64,000 bases of DNA, taken from positions 62,001 to 126,000 of the forward strand of contig NZ_PPAW01000023.1 of NCBI RefSeq assembly GCF_002913225.1, read 5' to 3'. This document shows positions 42,978 through 52,237 of this stretch, in pieces; position 1 is the stretch's first letter, and each line of letters starts with the position of its first letter. The position numbers and the translations under genes are program-made. The notes under the pieces are model-generated. The model worked only from the letters and a program-made list of their open reading frames with translations. It did not search any database and was not told the DNA's origin. The stretch comes from Campylobacter concisus. GTDB lineage: Bacteria > Campylobacterota > Campylobacteria > Campylobacterales > Campylobacteraceae.

Positions 42978-44654
42978 TTAGTAGTTTTCATTTAAAATTT
43001 TAGCAAGCGTCTCTTTATCTACGCTCTCATAAGCAAGCAGATATGAGCTTATCCTTGCGATTTGTTCGTTTGTACCCTTTAAAAAGGACATTATCTCATC
43101 TTTTGCTTGTTTTAAAATTTCTTCCACGTCGTTTGGATTTGGCACGAAAGAATTTCCCATGCCGTATTCATAAACCATCTTTGAAGCGATCTCTTTTGCT
43201 AAATTTAGATCGTTGCTTGAGTTTGAAAAGATGTCATTCTCATCTATCTCAAGCTTACACATGCCAGAGATAAGCACCTTTATGCGTGAGAGCATCTGTG
43301 ACTTTGACTCGATCTCTTGCTCAGTCGCCATAAAGCGGTCTTCTATGAGAGAAATTTTTTCAAATTTCACATCAAACCAGTAGGCACTTAGCGCCTTTGC
43401 GCCTTGATAGATAGCTTGAATTTTCTTCTCGCTCTCGCTGTAGCTTAGCACCTTTTTCTTGCCGAGCAAAACCTTGTTTAAAACAGCTTCAAAGTCCCTC
43501 ATCCTAAGCACGCTCTCGCCGTTTCTTAGGGCATTTATCGCAGCTTCATTTACAAGCGTGCTAAGTGCTGCACCAGAAAAGCCAACACTCATCCTAGCAA
43601 TATCCTCAGCCGGCACTTCGCAATTTTTATCTTTTAGATATGTGTTTAGGATCGCCACCCTGTCGTTATAATCAGGCATTGACAAAAATATACGCCTATC
43701 AAAGCGGCCCGATCTAAGTAGCGCCTCGTCGATCATCTCGATCCTGTTTGTAGCAGCTATGACGATGACGCCAGAGTTGTCCTCAAAGCCGTCCATCTCG
43801 GTTAGTAGCTGATTTAGCGTGGCTTCTCGCTCGTCGTTTCTAGCCCCACCCCTACTCTTGCCAACGGCGTCTATCTCGTCGATAAAGATGATTGAAGGTG
43901 CGTAGGATTTGGCTCTGCTAAATAGCTCTCTAACTCTTTTTGCGCCCATGCCAACGTAAATTTGCACAAAACTCGCGCCATTTTGGTAAAAAAACGGCAC
44001 ATTTGCCTCGCCAGCAACCGCCTTTGCCACAAGCGTCTTACCAACGCCCGGAGGGCCTATCATTAGCACGCCTTTTGGCATTTTGATACCAAAATTTCTA
44101 TATTTTTGCGGATTTTTAAGAAAATCAACTATCTCACTAAGCTCGCTTTTGACCTCGCTAATGCCTGCCACATCGCTAAATCTCACGTTTGAGATAACTG
44201 GCATCGCATTTTGGTTTAGCACGCTTTCTATCTCAAAAGCGCCGTCTTTTTTGTTTAAAAGGCTCTCCTCTTTTTTCTTAATAGCCCTAAAAATATAGGA
44301 GTACCAAAGCACAAGGCAAACAAAAATGATGCTTCCCCAGACCATGCCAGGAGTGATATACTGCACGCTTCGCTCGACTGGGACCTTTTTGATGAGCTCT
44401 TTTATATCTATACCCTCTTTTATGATGGCAAAGCGGTTATTTTGCGCATAGAGTATGACCTCATCTTCGTCGATGACCGCTTTATCGATGAAATTTCCAT
44501 CCATTAGTTGCATATATTGTGAGTAGGTGATGTTTCGTGGCTCTTTGCTCACAGCAAAAAGTAGCGCTATTATCAGAGCCACAGCGGCTATTATCAGGAT
44601 GTTTTTCTTGTTAAATTTAAATTTTTGCATAATTGGCATCTGGCTTAATTTCAT
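42978..44654 (-). CDS. FtsH-like membrane AAA ATPase lacking the protease zinc motif
   Basis: Same layout as FtsH (558 residues): membrane helices at about 18-34 and 106-121 around a small periplasmic domain, AAA module with Walker A GPPGVGKT (200-207), pore motif FVQIYVG, Walker B IIFIDEID (255-262) and second-region-of-homology [11 protein letters not shown]. The protease part has decayed. Where HEAGH should stand the sequence is YQGAK (416-420), so both zinc histidines and the catalytic Glu are gone, although the SNDL segment with its Asp482 remains. It should unfold or bind membrane proteins but not cut them. Start ATG 44654 follows GGAGGTAAGCG and lies inside mtaB (38-base overlap). H. 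pylori also has a second FtsH-like protein; whether that is its orthologue is from memory. Confidence 0.9.
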   Translation of the reverse strand: MKLSQMPIMQKFKFNKKNILIIAAVALIIALLFAVSKEPRNITYSQYMQLMDGNFIDKAVIDEDEVILYAQNNRFAIIKEGIDIKELIKKVPVERSVQYITPGMVWGSIIFVCLVLWYSYIFRAIKKKEESLLNKKDGAFEIESVLNQNAMPVISNVRFSDVAGISEVKSELSEIVDFLKNPQKYRNFGIKMPKGVLMIGPPGVGKTLVAKAVAGEANVPFFYQNGASFVQIYVGMGAKRVRELFSRAKSYAPSIIFIDEIDAVGKSRGGARNDEREATLNQLLTEMDGFEDNSGVIVIAATNRIEMIDEALLRSGRFDRRIFLSMPDYNDRVAILNTYLKDKNCEVPAEDIARMSVGFSGAALSTLVNEAAINALRNGESVLRMRDFEAVLNKVLLGKKKVLSYSESEKKIQAIYQGAKALSAYWFDVKFEKISLIEDRFMATEQEIESKSQMLSRIKVLISGMCKLEIDENDIFSNSSNDLNLAKEIASKMVYEYGMGNSFVPNPNDVEEILKQAKDEIMSFLKGTNEQIARISSYLLAYESVDKETLAKILNENY

Positions 44655-45855
44655 ATTCGCTTACCTCCAACCACTCTTTTGTTATGTCGTTTTGACTAGA
44701 AATTTTAGCTTTGTTGTAAAACTGATCAAAGCCCTCGTAAAAGTCGCCGTTTTTTTGCTCGACTAAAATTTTTAAAGTCCCGTTATGTTTTTTTCTAAAA
44801 TTTTCATTATTTTGCAAAGCAATGCCTTGTAAAATTTTGAGCCTGCTCTTTGCCACGTCGCCACTAACGTCGCTTTTTAGCGTTGCTGAGTGCGTATCTC
44901 GCCTTGGCGAATAGACAAAAGCGTGCAAATGCGTGATAGGAAATTTCTTGAAATTTTCCACCGCCTCTACCCAAATTTCTTCACTCTCACCTGGATGGCC
45001 CACGATATAGTCAGTCCCCAAAGCAAAGCCAAGAGAGCTTAGCTCATTAAAAAGCTCTAAGTCGCTAAATGCGTTGTTTCGCCTGCGCATGATCTTTAAC
45101 ATCGCTTGGCTCGTGTGCTGAAGTGCGATGTGTAGATGGCGCTCCAGCCACTCCTCTTTTAAAATTTCTCTAAAGCTCTCATCTATCTGGCTTGGCTCGA
45201 TACTGCCAAGTCTTATGCGTCTGATGCCTGAAATTTTGCCTAAATTTGCTAGCAGTTTGCCAAGAGAGCTATTTGTATCTTTGCCGTAACTGCCTATGTT
45301 TGTGCCAGTTAAAACGAGCTCATTATAGCCATTTTGAGCTAAAATTCTAGCTTCTTTTAATATCATCGCCTCGTCCAAACTCCTAGCTCTGCCGCGCACT
45401 GATGGGATGATGCAGTAGCTGCAGTTAAAGTTGCAGCCCTCTTGAATTTTTATAAATGCCTTTGTATGATTTTCGTAGTTTGTGACGATGTTTTTATCTA
45501 CTGAGTTTAAATTTCCAAGCTCGAAAAACGGCTTTTCTTGTTTTAAAAGCTCGTTTAGATCACTCTTTTTGCTAGCTCCCAGCACGCCAAAGACGCCGCT
45601 ACTAAAAAGCTCTTTGCCCTTACTAACTGCACCGCATCCTGTTAGTATAACCTTTGCGCCTCGCCTTTTTACGCCGTTTATATAGTTTCTAACGCCGCTA
45701 TCAGCCGAGTTTGTCACGGTGCATGAGTTTATGACTACGATATCAGCGACCTCTTCGTTGTTTGTGATCTCGTAGTCTTTGATGTAGCTCTTTAACAGCT
45801 CGGTGTCATAGATGTTTGTGCGGCATCCAAATGTCTTAAAAAATATCTTTTGCAT
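44617..45855 (-). CDS. mtaB: tRNA t6A37 methylthiotransferase MtaB
   Basis: Radical-SAM methylthiotransferase of the MiaB family (412 residues), probably adding the methylthio group to t6A37 of tRNA. The N-terminal UPF0004 domain supplies Cys11, Cys45 and Cys74 for one cluster. The radical-SAM cluster is Cys141, Cys145 and Cys148 in EGCNFNCSYC. LTGTNIGSYG and RRIRLGSIEPSQI follow. The opening KTFGCRTN is the MtaB form (MiaB has QTFGCQMN). The C-terminal TRAM region ends near 412. The first base is shared with the mscS stop, and the 3' end carries the start of the FtsH-like gene. Confidence 0.93.
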   Translation of the reverse strand: MQKIFFKTFGCRTNIYDTELLKSYIKDYEITNNEEVADIVVINSCTVTNSADSGVRNYINGVKRRGAKVILTGCGAVSKGKELFSSGVFGVLGASKKSDLNELLKQEKPFFELGNLNSVDKNIVTNYENHTKAFIKIQEGCNFNCSYCIIPSVRGRARSLDEAMILKEARILAQNGYNELVLTGTNIGSYGKDTNSSLGKLLANLGKISGIRRIRLGSIEPSQIDESFREILKEEWLERHLHIALQHTSQAMLKIMRRRNNAFSDLELFNELSSLGFALGTDYIVGHPGESEEIWVEAVENFKKFPITHLHAFVYSPRRDTHSATLKSDVSGDVAKSRLKILQGIALQNNENFRKKHNGTLKILVEQKNGDFYEGFDQFYNKAKISSQNDITKEWLEVSEYEIKPDANYAKI

Positions 45856-47444
45856 TAGATATTTTCGCCCTCTTGCTCAGCGTGAGCTACATGATCGCTT
45901 GGCGTTTCTTTCTTGCCTATAAACATAGTTTGCGTTGGGTAAGCTATCTTTATATCATCGTGAGCCAAAAATGCCTCAATTATCTCAGCGCTTATCGTGC
46001 TTCTTAGAGCGAGCGTGGCGTATGAGTTAGACATATACCAGCATGAGATATTGATGCCATAAGGCTCAAAAAATGTATAAATTCTTGGCTCTACATTTGG
46101 ATTTTTGATGCTGTACTGGCTTCTTAGCTTGTTCATCTGGCGTTTTGCGATGTCTGTATAGCCTTTTGAATATTTTTTTACTATATTTTTTGCTAGATAG
46201 GCTGCCTTTTTATGATTGCTGTCAAAGCTTATCACGACATCTATGCCGTCCCAAACCGTCTTCATACCGTAGTGCGAGTAGTTTGCGATGAGGTCTGTAA
46301 AGATATAGTTATTTGGCACAAAGATGATCCTACCTGCACGGCGGTTTGTCTTATAAGTTGAGTAGCTAACGTCTTCAAAAACGGTTAGGCGAAGCAGTGA
46401 AATGTCTATCACATCGCCCACAAATTCGCTCCCGTCGTGATAGACCCTGACGCGGTCGCCCACGTGGATCGTGCCGCCAAACATGATAACCATCCAGCCA
46501 AGCATACTCATAAACATATCTTTCATCGCGATGGCGATACCAGCTGAGGCAAAACCTAGCACGGTGACTAGATATGTGACGTTTTCGATGTATGAAAAGA
46601 GTAAAATTATGATGATAACTGTGATGTTTAGCACGTTTAAAAATTTATTGACCGTGTAAAATCTCTCGTTATCCGTGATCGTTCTTTTAACGATAAATTT
46701 AGCGATAAATGTTAGCCCGATCGTTAAAAGGATGACGATAGCTGTGTAGCCCATGCTTAAAAACTGAGCCTTGATGTCAGAGGTTGTCAAATTTATCGCT
46801 TCATCAGCCCTTTTTTCATAGACGCTATAAGTGGTATCAGCGATCTGTTTTGCTGCTTTGAAGTCGCCTATCTCTTGTTTTACAAGGTTTAAACTTGCTC
46901 TATTTTGCTCGCTATCATCTATCAAATTTAGCCTATTTAGCAAATTTTCTTTTGCTTCAAGCTTCTCAAGCAAGGTGTCAAGCTCTTTGATGTGCCTTTG
47001 GTACTCGATCTTGTCGCTTCTTATCTTTTTGATGTATGAAAAGCCAGATATTAGCGCAACTGGGCTATTTATCCTAGGCGGCGTCTCCATTTCTGGGGCT
47101 GCTAGCATATTTGAAAATGGCGTTTTCTCATACTCTTTTAGCAAATTTATCTGCTCTTTTAGAGTTTGACTTCTCTTTATGAGATCGCCACCTCTTTTTG
47201 AGCCTTTATCAAGCTTTTTAAGCTCATTTTCATTTTGCTCTAGCTCATCAAGAAGCTTTTGATAGGTGTTGTAGTTGGCGTATCTTGTGATCCAGATGTT
47301 GTTTTTTAGGGAGTTATCTAGGTTTGAAATTTCTTTTATAAGCTCGCTATTTTGTAAATTTTGTGATACATTTTGCTCAAGCGTAGCGTTTTCTTCAGCA
47401 TAAAGCGCAAAGCAAAAAACTAAAAAAACTAGGATCTTTTTCAT
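45855..47444 (-). CDS. MscS-family mechanosensitive ion channel
   Basis: Large MscS-type channel (529 residues) for relief of osmotic downshock. Signal peptide ([15 protein letters not shown]), then a periplasmic coiled-coil region (about 20-200, many Lys/Glu/Leu). Membrane helices follow at about 218-240, 258-275 and 280-310, the last being the pore helix [19 protein letters not shown]. Then comes the beta domain with [20 protein letters not shown]. The C-terminal domain ends in [11 protein letters not shown]. It overlaps aroB by four bases (ATGA) and mtaB by one (TAATG). Confidence 0.92.
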   Translation of the reverse strand: MKKILVFLVFCFALYAEENATLEQNVSQNLQNSELIKEISNLDNSLKNNIWITRYANYNTYQKLLDELEQNENELKKLDKGSKRGGDLIKRSQTLKEQINLLKEYEKTPFSNMLAAPEMETPPRINSPVALISGFSYIKKIRSDKIEYQRHIKELDTLLEKLEAKENLLNRLNLIDDSEQNRASLNLVKQEIGDFKAAKQIADTTYSVYEKRADEAINLTTSDIKAQFLSMGYTAIVILLTIGLTFIAKFIVKRTITDNERFYTVNKFLNVLNITVIIIILLFSYIENVTYLVTVLGFASAGIAIAMKDMFMSMLGWMVIMFGGTIHVGDRVRVYHDGSEFVGDVIDISLLRLTVFEDVSYSTYKTNRRAGRIIFVPNNYIFTDLIANYSHYGMKTVWDGIDVVISFDSNHKKAAYLAKNIVKKYSKGYTDIAKRQMNKLRSQYSIKNPNVEPRIYTFFEPYGINISCWYMSNSYATLALRSTISAEIIEAFLAHDDIKIAYPTQTMFIGKKETPSDHVAHAEQEGENI

Positions 47445-48478
47445 TTAAATTCTCTCAAAGTTTCTAAAACGTCCTCTTTTTTGACGTCATTTTTGATGAT
47501 CGCACTGCCGATTTTATCTGCGATGATGAAATTTATCTTATCACCTTTTGTCTTTTTATCCATAAAAAACGCCTCGTAAAATGCATATTCATTTTCTATT
47601 TTGTAGCTTACAGGCAGATCAAATTTCACTAAAACCTGCTTGATCTCTTCTGCCTGCGCCTCGCTCATGAGGCCTAGTCTAACGCTTAGGCGATTTGCCA
47701 TATTTATACCTATCGCTACCGCTTCGCCGTGCAAAAACTCTTTGTAATTTGTCTCGTTTTCGATGACGTGAGCGAAGGTGTGGCCGTAGTTTAGTATGGC
47801 TCTTAGCCCCTTTTCTTTCTCATCTTGCTCGACCACTCTAGCCTTTAAATTTATTGACTTTTCAACCAGCTTAGCTAAATTTTCATCGTCCAAATTTACG
47901 CTCTTTAGCCAGTCAAACATCTCTTTATCAAAGGTTATCGCCATTTTTAAGGCTTCTGCCACGCCAGCTGCAAATTCTCTCTTTGGCAATGTTTTTAAGA
48001 AATTTATCTCGCAAAAAACTGCCTTTGGCTGATAAAATGAGCCGATCAAATTTTTACCAAATTTGTTATTTACGCCCGTTTTTCCGCCCACACTTGCATC
48101 TACCTGCGCTAGAAGCGTGGTTGGGATATTTATGAAGTTTATCCCTCTTTCATATAAGCTTGCCGCAAAGCCAGTCATATCGCTGATGACGCCACCGCCA
48201 AGGGCTATGAGCGTGGATGAGCGGTCAAATTTACTAACAAAAAGCTGCTCTAAAATTTGCTCTATCGTTGTTAAATTTTTATACTCCTCGCCGTCTGGCA
48301 CGCTTATGATAAATTTCTCATCGCACTTTAAAACGCTAAGTAGCTTTTCAAGGTGAAGCCCTGCCACTTTGGCATTTGTGACGATGCCAACCTTGCCTTT
48401 TAGCTCCAACTTCTCAAGCTCATTTATATAAATTTTATAGCTTGAGCCCTTTTCCTTAAGGTTTAAATTTATCTGCAT
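47441..48478 (-). CDS. aroB: 3-dehydroquinate synthase
   Basis: Second step of the shikimate pathway (345 residues), NAD- and metal-dependent. Seen are the NAD-binding [39 protein letters not shown], the [19 protein letters not shown] block and the metal ligands in [13 protein letters not shown] and [10 protein letters not shown]. It overlaps mscS by four bases and starts three bases after the TrkA-like gene. The ATG has AGTGAGTAGAAA before it, a weak ribosome site, so coupling to the upstream gene is likely. Confidence 0.97.
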   Translation of the reverse strand: MQINLNLKEKGSSYKIYINELEKLELKGKVGIVTNAKVAGLHLEKLLSVLKCDEKFIISVPDGEEYKNLTTIEQILEQLFVSKFDRSSTLIALGGGVISDMTGFAASLYERGINFINIPTTLLAQVDASVGGKTGVNNKFGKNLIGSFYQPKAVFCEINFLKTLPKREFAAGVAEALKMAITFDKEMFDWLKSVNLDDENLAKLVEKSINLKARVVEQDEKEKGLRAILNYGHTFAHVIENETNYKEFLHGEAVAIGINMANRLSVRLGLMSEAQAEEIKQVLVKFDLPVSYKIENEYAFYEAFFMDKKTKGDKINFIIADKIGSAIIKNDVKKEDVLETLREFK

Positions 48479-48481
48479 TTT

Positions 48482-49900
48482 CTACTCACTTACTGGCACA
48501 AAAAGCTGTGCGTTTTGGCTTAGTTTTTTATAAAGTCTATTTAAATTTGTCGATAAAAAGGCAAAAGCACTACCATTTGCCACGCTCTTGCTAAACATCA
48601 CAAAATGAAGCAGATCATTTGTGCCTTTTAGCTTCACTAGCGGGTTTTTGAGGCTGTGATTTTCTATCTTTATGCGCTTTGAAAAGAGCGTGCTAATGCT
48701 CTCAAAGTGCTCTTTTAGCGCCTCATCGTCGCTATGCTTGTTATCAAAATAGTAAAATCTCATCTCCAAATCAAGCTGCGCGCAGCAGTCTGTGATGACA
48801 GCTGATTGATTTTCTACCTCTTGGCTTTGATCGCCTAGTATCACGCCCTCTTTTACCTTTGAGAGCAAAATTTTACCCGTTTTTAGCACTGGGATTTTAA
48901 GCTCGTAAAATAACTTTTGAAATTTAAAAAAGTATCTATCGTCGCTTATGATTAGTCCGATATCGTGTTTTAAAACGTCATCTTTTATCGATTTATTATC
49001 GCTGTTAAAATAATCCATCAAAACAAGGATATTTTTCTCTTTTATCGCCTTTAGCGTCTCTAAATTTTCGCCTAAAGTTGGGTTTATCACCCTAAAGATA
49101 AGGCGTTTGTTATTTAGCTTTGAATGCACATATAGGCTATCTTTTATGAGCTTGCTAACGCGCTCTTTGCTCATCAACTTCATATCTATTAGCGTGTAGA
49201 TGTTGCTACCAAATGGACTTGGAAACTGCCCGCTTTCGCGTTTTATCGAGCGATAAACGTTTTGAAGCACGTTTGTATCGCCAACGATTAGCAAGATATC
49301 GCTTGGCTGGATCATTGTATTTGGCTTTGGCAAGATGATCTCAGCGCCTCTGTAAATGAGCGCTATCCGCCATCTCTTTTGAGCGATCGAGCTTACATGG
49401 CGATACATATATGAGCTGCCAATAGGCACCTTAACCTCCATGATCTCGCCCTCGCTAAAGCCGATATTATCAGCATATACAGGCATGTCTGGCAGATAGT
49501 CCATGAGCCTTGAAGCTGCGATATCTCTTATATCAACCACGCTTAGGTGCTTATCACTCGCGAAAGTCTCCTTGCACTTTTCATCTAGCTCCCATGAGTT
49601 CATAAAAATGGTCTCTGTCTTTGTGCTGATCTGTCTTAAATTTTCATAAACAGCAACCGCCTCTTTTTCGTTGTCGCTCACTATACAAAACTGGCTAAAA
49701 TAGCCGTCGCTTATGCTCTTTAGCTTTGAAAGGCTCGTTGGGTCAAACTGATAAAATGTGAAATTTTCATAATTTGCCTTTTGACTAAAGTCTTCGCTCG
49801 AAACGACTATATAGTGGTGTAAATTTGATTTTGCTCCAAGAAGTCTGCTTAAAAAATTTCTAGCAAAAGCTCCATCTGCGATTATTAAAATTTTCTTCAT
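48482..49900 (-). CDS. TrkA-domain protein (NAD-binding plus TrkA-C)
   Basis: Cytoplasmic 472-residue protein with an N-terminal Rossmann-like RCK domain (KKILIIADGAFARNFLSRLL). A TrkA-C regulatory domain follows near residues 150-220 (EVKVPIGSSYMYRHVSSIAQ ... IIYRGAEIILP-like, ending in PSDILLIVGD), then a second NAD-binding-like half. It looks like a regulator of an ion channel or potassium transporter, but no channel is adjacent except mscS two genes on. ATG 49900 follows ACGGAGAATTA; an upstream in-frame start at 49924 would lie in the promoter. Function unproven. Confidence 0.8.
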   Translation of the reverse strand: MKKILIIADGAFARNFLSRLLGAKSNLHHYIVVSSEDFSQKANYENFTFYQFDPTSLSKLKSISDGYFSQFCIVSDNEKEAVAVYENLRQISTKTETIFMNSWELDEKCKETFASDKHLSVVDIRDIAASRLMDYLPDMPVYADNIGFSEGEIMEVKVPIGSSYMYRHVSSIAQKRWRIALIYRGAEIILPKPNTMIQPSDILLIVGDTNVLQNVYRSIKRESGQFPSPFGSNIYTLIDMKLMSKERVSKLIKDSLYVHSKLNNKRLIFRVINPTLGENLETLKAIKEKNILVLMDYFNSDNKSIKDDVLKHDIGLIISDDRYFFKFQKLFYELKIPVLKTGKILLSKVKEGVILGDQSQEVENQSAVITDCCAQLDLEMRFYYFDNKHSDDEALKEHFESISTLFSKRIKIENHSLKNPLVKLKGTNDLLHFVMFSKSVANGSAFAFLSTNLNRLYKKLSQNAQLFVPVSE

Positions 49901-49924
49901 TAATTCTCCGTATTTTAAAGCCAC

Positions 49925-49930
49925 ATTATA
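49925..49930 (-). promoter_or_regulatory. extended -10 promoter for the TrkA-like/aroB/mscS/mtaB operon
   Basis: On the minus strand TGTTATAAT gives an extended -10 with TATAAT at 49925-49930, about 25 bases before the ATG at 49900. The next four genes are all closely spaced or overlapping, so this is probably the main promoter for all of them. Confidence 0.6.
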
Positions 49931-49954
49931 ACAAAAGGTCTTTAAAATAAGCTA

Positions 49955-49990
49955 TTTTTGGCTATAAATTTAAGCTTTCACAGCCAAAAA
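49955..49990. repeat. inverted repeat after the Mla operon
   Basis: TTTTTGGCT (49955-49963) pairs with AGCCAAAAA (49982-49990), 9 bp, 18-base loop. It lies between the lipoprotein stop and the promoter of the TrkA-like gene on the same strand. It may be a weak terminator for the Mla genes. Confidence 0.4.
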
Positions 49991-50003
49991 ATTTAAGAAA
50001 ATT

Positions 50004-50564
50004 TTAGTAGATTATTTCAGAGATTAAAGTATCGATAGCTAAATTTGCAGCCTTATTTATCGTTTCAAAAATAGTGCTTGAGCTTGGATCTGGGCAGAAA
50101 ATTTCTTTTGTTATCATGCCTGATTTTAGCGAGGTGTTTGCGTTAAATAGCTCATAAGCTAGCGAAACTTCGGCCTTGTCGCCTCTTATCTGAAGCGAGA
50201 TGATGCTAACTTTTAGCCTAAGATCCTTTGCATTTGGCGAAAATATCGGCTTTGCAGCGCAGTTTGAGTAAAACCCTTTTACGAGCGACTTATAGATCAT
50301 CTCGCTTGGTTCAGAGACAAATTTAGCATCGCTCAAATATCTTATCTTATTATTTTCAGCGACGATTAGTATCTTTCTGGTATCGACCATATCAAGGGCG
50401 CTCACGTTTTCGATGAAGACATTTTTTAGCTCTTTTTGCTTGTTTTCAGCCGAGCACTCCTTGTTTGAGTAGTGTATCTCATACATCGTGGCTTGTGGTA
50501 CATCGGTCTTTAGCGAGCAGCCAAGAAACAAAAATGCAGCCGCAGCGTATATCAAATTTCTCAT
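50004..50564 (-). CDS. ABC-transport auxiliary lipoprotein of the Mla-type system
   Basis: Outer-membrane-type lipoprotein (186 residues) of the ABC-type transport auxiliary family, as in PqiC. It has the lipobox AFLFLGC (Cys16) and a mature region with Cys residues in NKECSAENK, YSNCAAKP and EIFCPDPS. It should be the outer partner of the MlaD ring, receiving lipid across the periplasm. The start overlaps mlaD by four bases (ATGA). No separate MlaC-type periplasmic carrier gene is present nearby, which is consistent with a direct MlaD-lipoprotein bridge. Confidence 0.8.
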   Translation of the reverse strand: MRNLIYAAAAFLFLGCSLKTDVPQATMYEIHYSNKECSAENKQKELKNVFIENVSALDMVDTRKILIVAENNKIRYLSDAKFVSEPSEMIYKSLVKGFYSNCAAKPIFSPNAKDLRLKVSIISLQIRGDKAEVSLAYELFNANTSLKSGMITKEIFCPDPSSSTIFETINKAANLAIDTLISEIIY

Positions 50565-51496
50565 TTTTTGTCCTTTTTATCTGTATTTGGCACTGGATTT
50601 GTGAAGAAAAACTCGTAAGGATTGTCCTCAAGTCTTTGAAGCGCACCTCTAAACTCACGTAGCGTCTTGTCAAATCCATTTAAAAACTCGCTAGCTTCTC
50701 TAAGAAGCGGAGAGACCGTGTTTCTAAGGTCATACTCGCCGTTTTTTACCTTTTGAGTGATGATATCTTGAAGCGAGCTATATCCAGTGACGGCTGAATT
50801 TGCTGATTTGAAAACTGAATTTGCACTTGCGATTAGCGTGTTTAAATTTTTAGCAAGTTCTTTTGTGTCTGTTTTGTTTAAGCTGTCGGTGAAATTTTTT
50901 ACATTTTTAACGATACTATCAACCTCGCTTAAGCCATTTTCATCGGTTAAAACCTGAGTAAATTTATCGATATTTCTTAGGATTGATTCGATGTGAGAGA
51001 TATTTTCAGCTGAGAAAAAGCCATCAACCTTATCAAGGGTTTGATTTATCTTTAAAGTGATGTTCTCAGCGTTGTTTCCAAGCTTTGAAAGAAGGCTCTC
51101 TTCAAGCTTTAAGATAGGCTTATCGCCTGGTTTAAAATCCTTAGTGCCTCGGCTTATATTGATACTAGCCACGCCACTAATAGCCTGAACTTCGATGCTA
51201 GCCACGCTATCAGCCTTGATAGGCAGATCCTCTCTTATCTTCATCGTGATGTTTATAAGAGCGTTTTTGTCATCGACAAAATTTATATCGCTAACGCTTC
51301 CAGCTGGCACGCCGATAAATTTAACCGTAGAATCAACCTTTAGGCCGCTTGGCAGCTCGCTTGTGTGGATGTAATACTCCTTAAAATCAACTTTCGTATT
51401 ATTTTTGCTAGTCATCCACCAGATAAATATCGCAAATGCTGTAAGGCAGGCTATGAAAAACATGCCAACAATGGTATAAGAATTTCTATTTTCCAT
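50561..51496 (-). CDS. mlaD: MlaD/MCE family lipid transport protein
   Basis: MCE-domain protein (311 residues), anchored by one N-terminal helix (TIVGMFFIACLTAFAIFIWWM) and exposed to the periplasm. The MCE domain covers about residues 35-115 (YYIHTSELPSGLKVDSTVKF, GVPAGSVSDINF, SVASIEVQAISGVASINISRG). A long alpha-helical region with NITLKINQTLDKVDGFF-type heptads follows, and a proline-rich end. The partners mlaF and mlaE precede it and the lipoprotein follows, so the order E-F-D-lipoprotein is intact. Confidence 0.92.
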   Translation of the reverse strand: MENRNSYTIVGMFFIACLTAFAIFIWWMTSKNNTKVDFKEYYIHTSELPSGLKVDSTVKFIGVPAGSVSDINFVDDKNALINITMKIREDLPIKADSVASIEVQAISGVASINISRGTKDFKPGDKPILKLEESLLSKLGNNAENITLKINQTLDKVDGFFSAENISHIESILRNIDKFTQVLTDENGLSEVDSIVKNVKNFTDSLNKTDTKELAKNLNTLIASANSVFKSANSAVTGYSSLQDIITQKVKNGEYDLRNTVSPLLREASEFLNGFDKTLREFRGALQRLEDNPYEFFFTNPVPNTDKKDKK

Positions 51497-52237
51497 CTAT
51501 TTTTTCCTCATTTTAAATAGCTCTTCAAGCGGGTTATTTTCAAGATGTTCAAGCTCTTTTATATCTCCCTCAAAGGCTATTTTTTTGTTATCTATTATCA
51601 AAAATCTATCCAAAATATCAAAAATACTATCGGCATCATGCGTCACCATGACGACTGTTACGCCGATGCTATCACGAAGCTCTTTTATGAGCGCGTCCAT
51701 CTGGCGTGAGCTAACTGGATCAAGGCCGCTGTTTGGCTCGTCCAAAAATAGCACCCTAGGACTTAGCACTAAGGCTCTTGCAAGCGCGGCTCTTTTTTTC
51801 ATACCGCCACTTAGCTCGCTTGGATAGAGCATTGAAACTTCTTTTTTAAGCCCAACTTTTTGTATCCAAAACATCGCTATCTCATCGATCTGACGCTTGT
51901 TAAATTTAGAGTACTCATGAAGCAAAACGCCCACATTATCAAGTATCGTCATCGAGCTATAAAGCGCTCCAAACTGAAACATCGTCCCACTTTTTAGCTT
52001 TATCTCTTGCTGCTCTGCTTGACTACTTTTCCACATATTGACGCCATCAAAAAATATATCGCCCTTATTTGGCTTTTTTAGATATATCATCGTCTTCATA
52101 AGCGTCGTTTTACCAGCGCCACTGCCGCCTAAGAAGCCATAAATTTCAGCCTCTTTGATGCTCCAGCTCACGTTATCGTGCATTATCTTATCGCCATAAC
52201 TTGTCGTTATGTTTTTTCCAACTATTATCTCGTTCAT
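51497..52237 (-). CDS. mlaF: MlaF-like ABC transporter ATP-binding protein
   Basis: ATPase of the lipid transporter, 246 residues from the ATG at 52237 (a GTG at 52249 is also possible). Walker A GGSGAGKT at 37-44, signature ELSGGMKKRAALARAL, Walker B VLFLDEPNSGLDP and the switch histidine in VVMVTHDADS. Start codon and mlaE stop overlap (ATGA). The ATGs, stops and ribosome sites of the four mla genes are interlocked, showing a single transcript with coupled translation. Confidence 0.94.
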   Translation of the reverse strand: MNEIIVGKNITTSYGDKIMHDNVSWSIKEAEIYGFLGGSGAGKTTLMKTMIYLKKPNKGDIFFDGVNMWKSSQAEQQEIKLKSGTMFQFGALYSSMTILDNVGVLLHEYSKFNKRQIDEIAMFWIQKVGLKKEVSMLYPSELSGGMKKRAALARALVLSPRVLFLDEPNSGLDPVSSRQMDALIKELRDSIGVTVVMVTHDADSIFDILDRFLIIDNKKIAFEGDIKELEHLENNPLEELFKMRKK

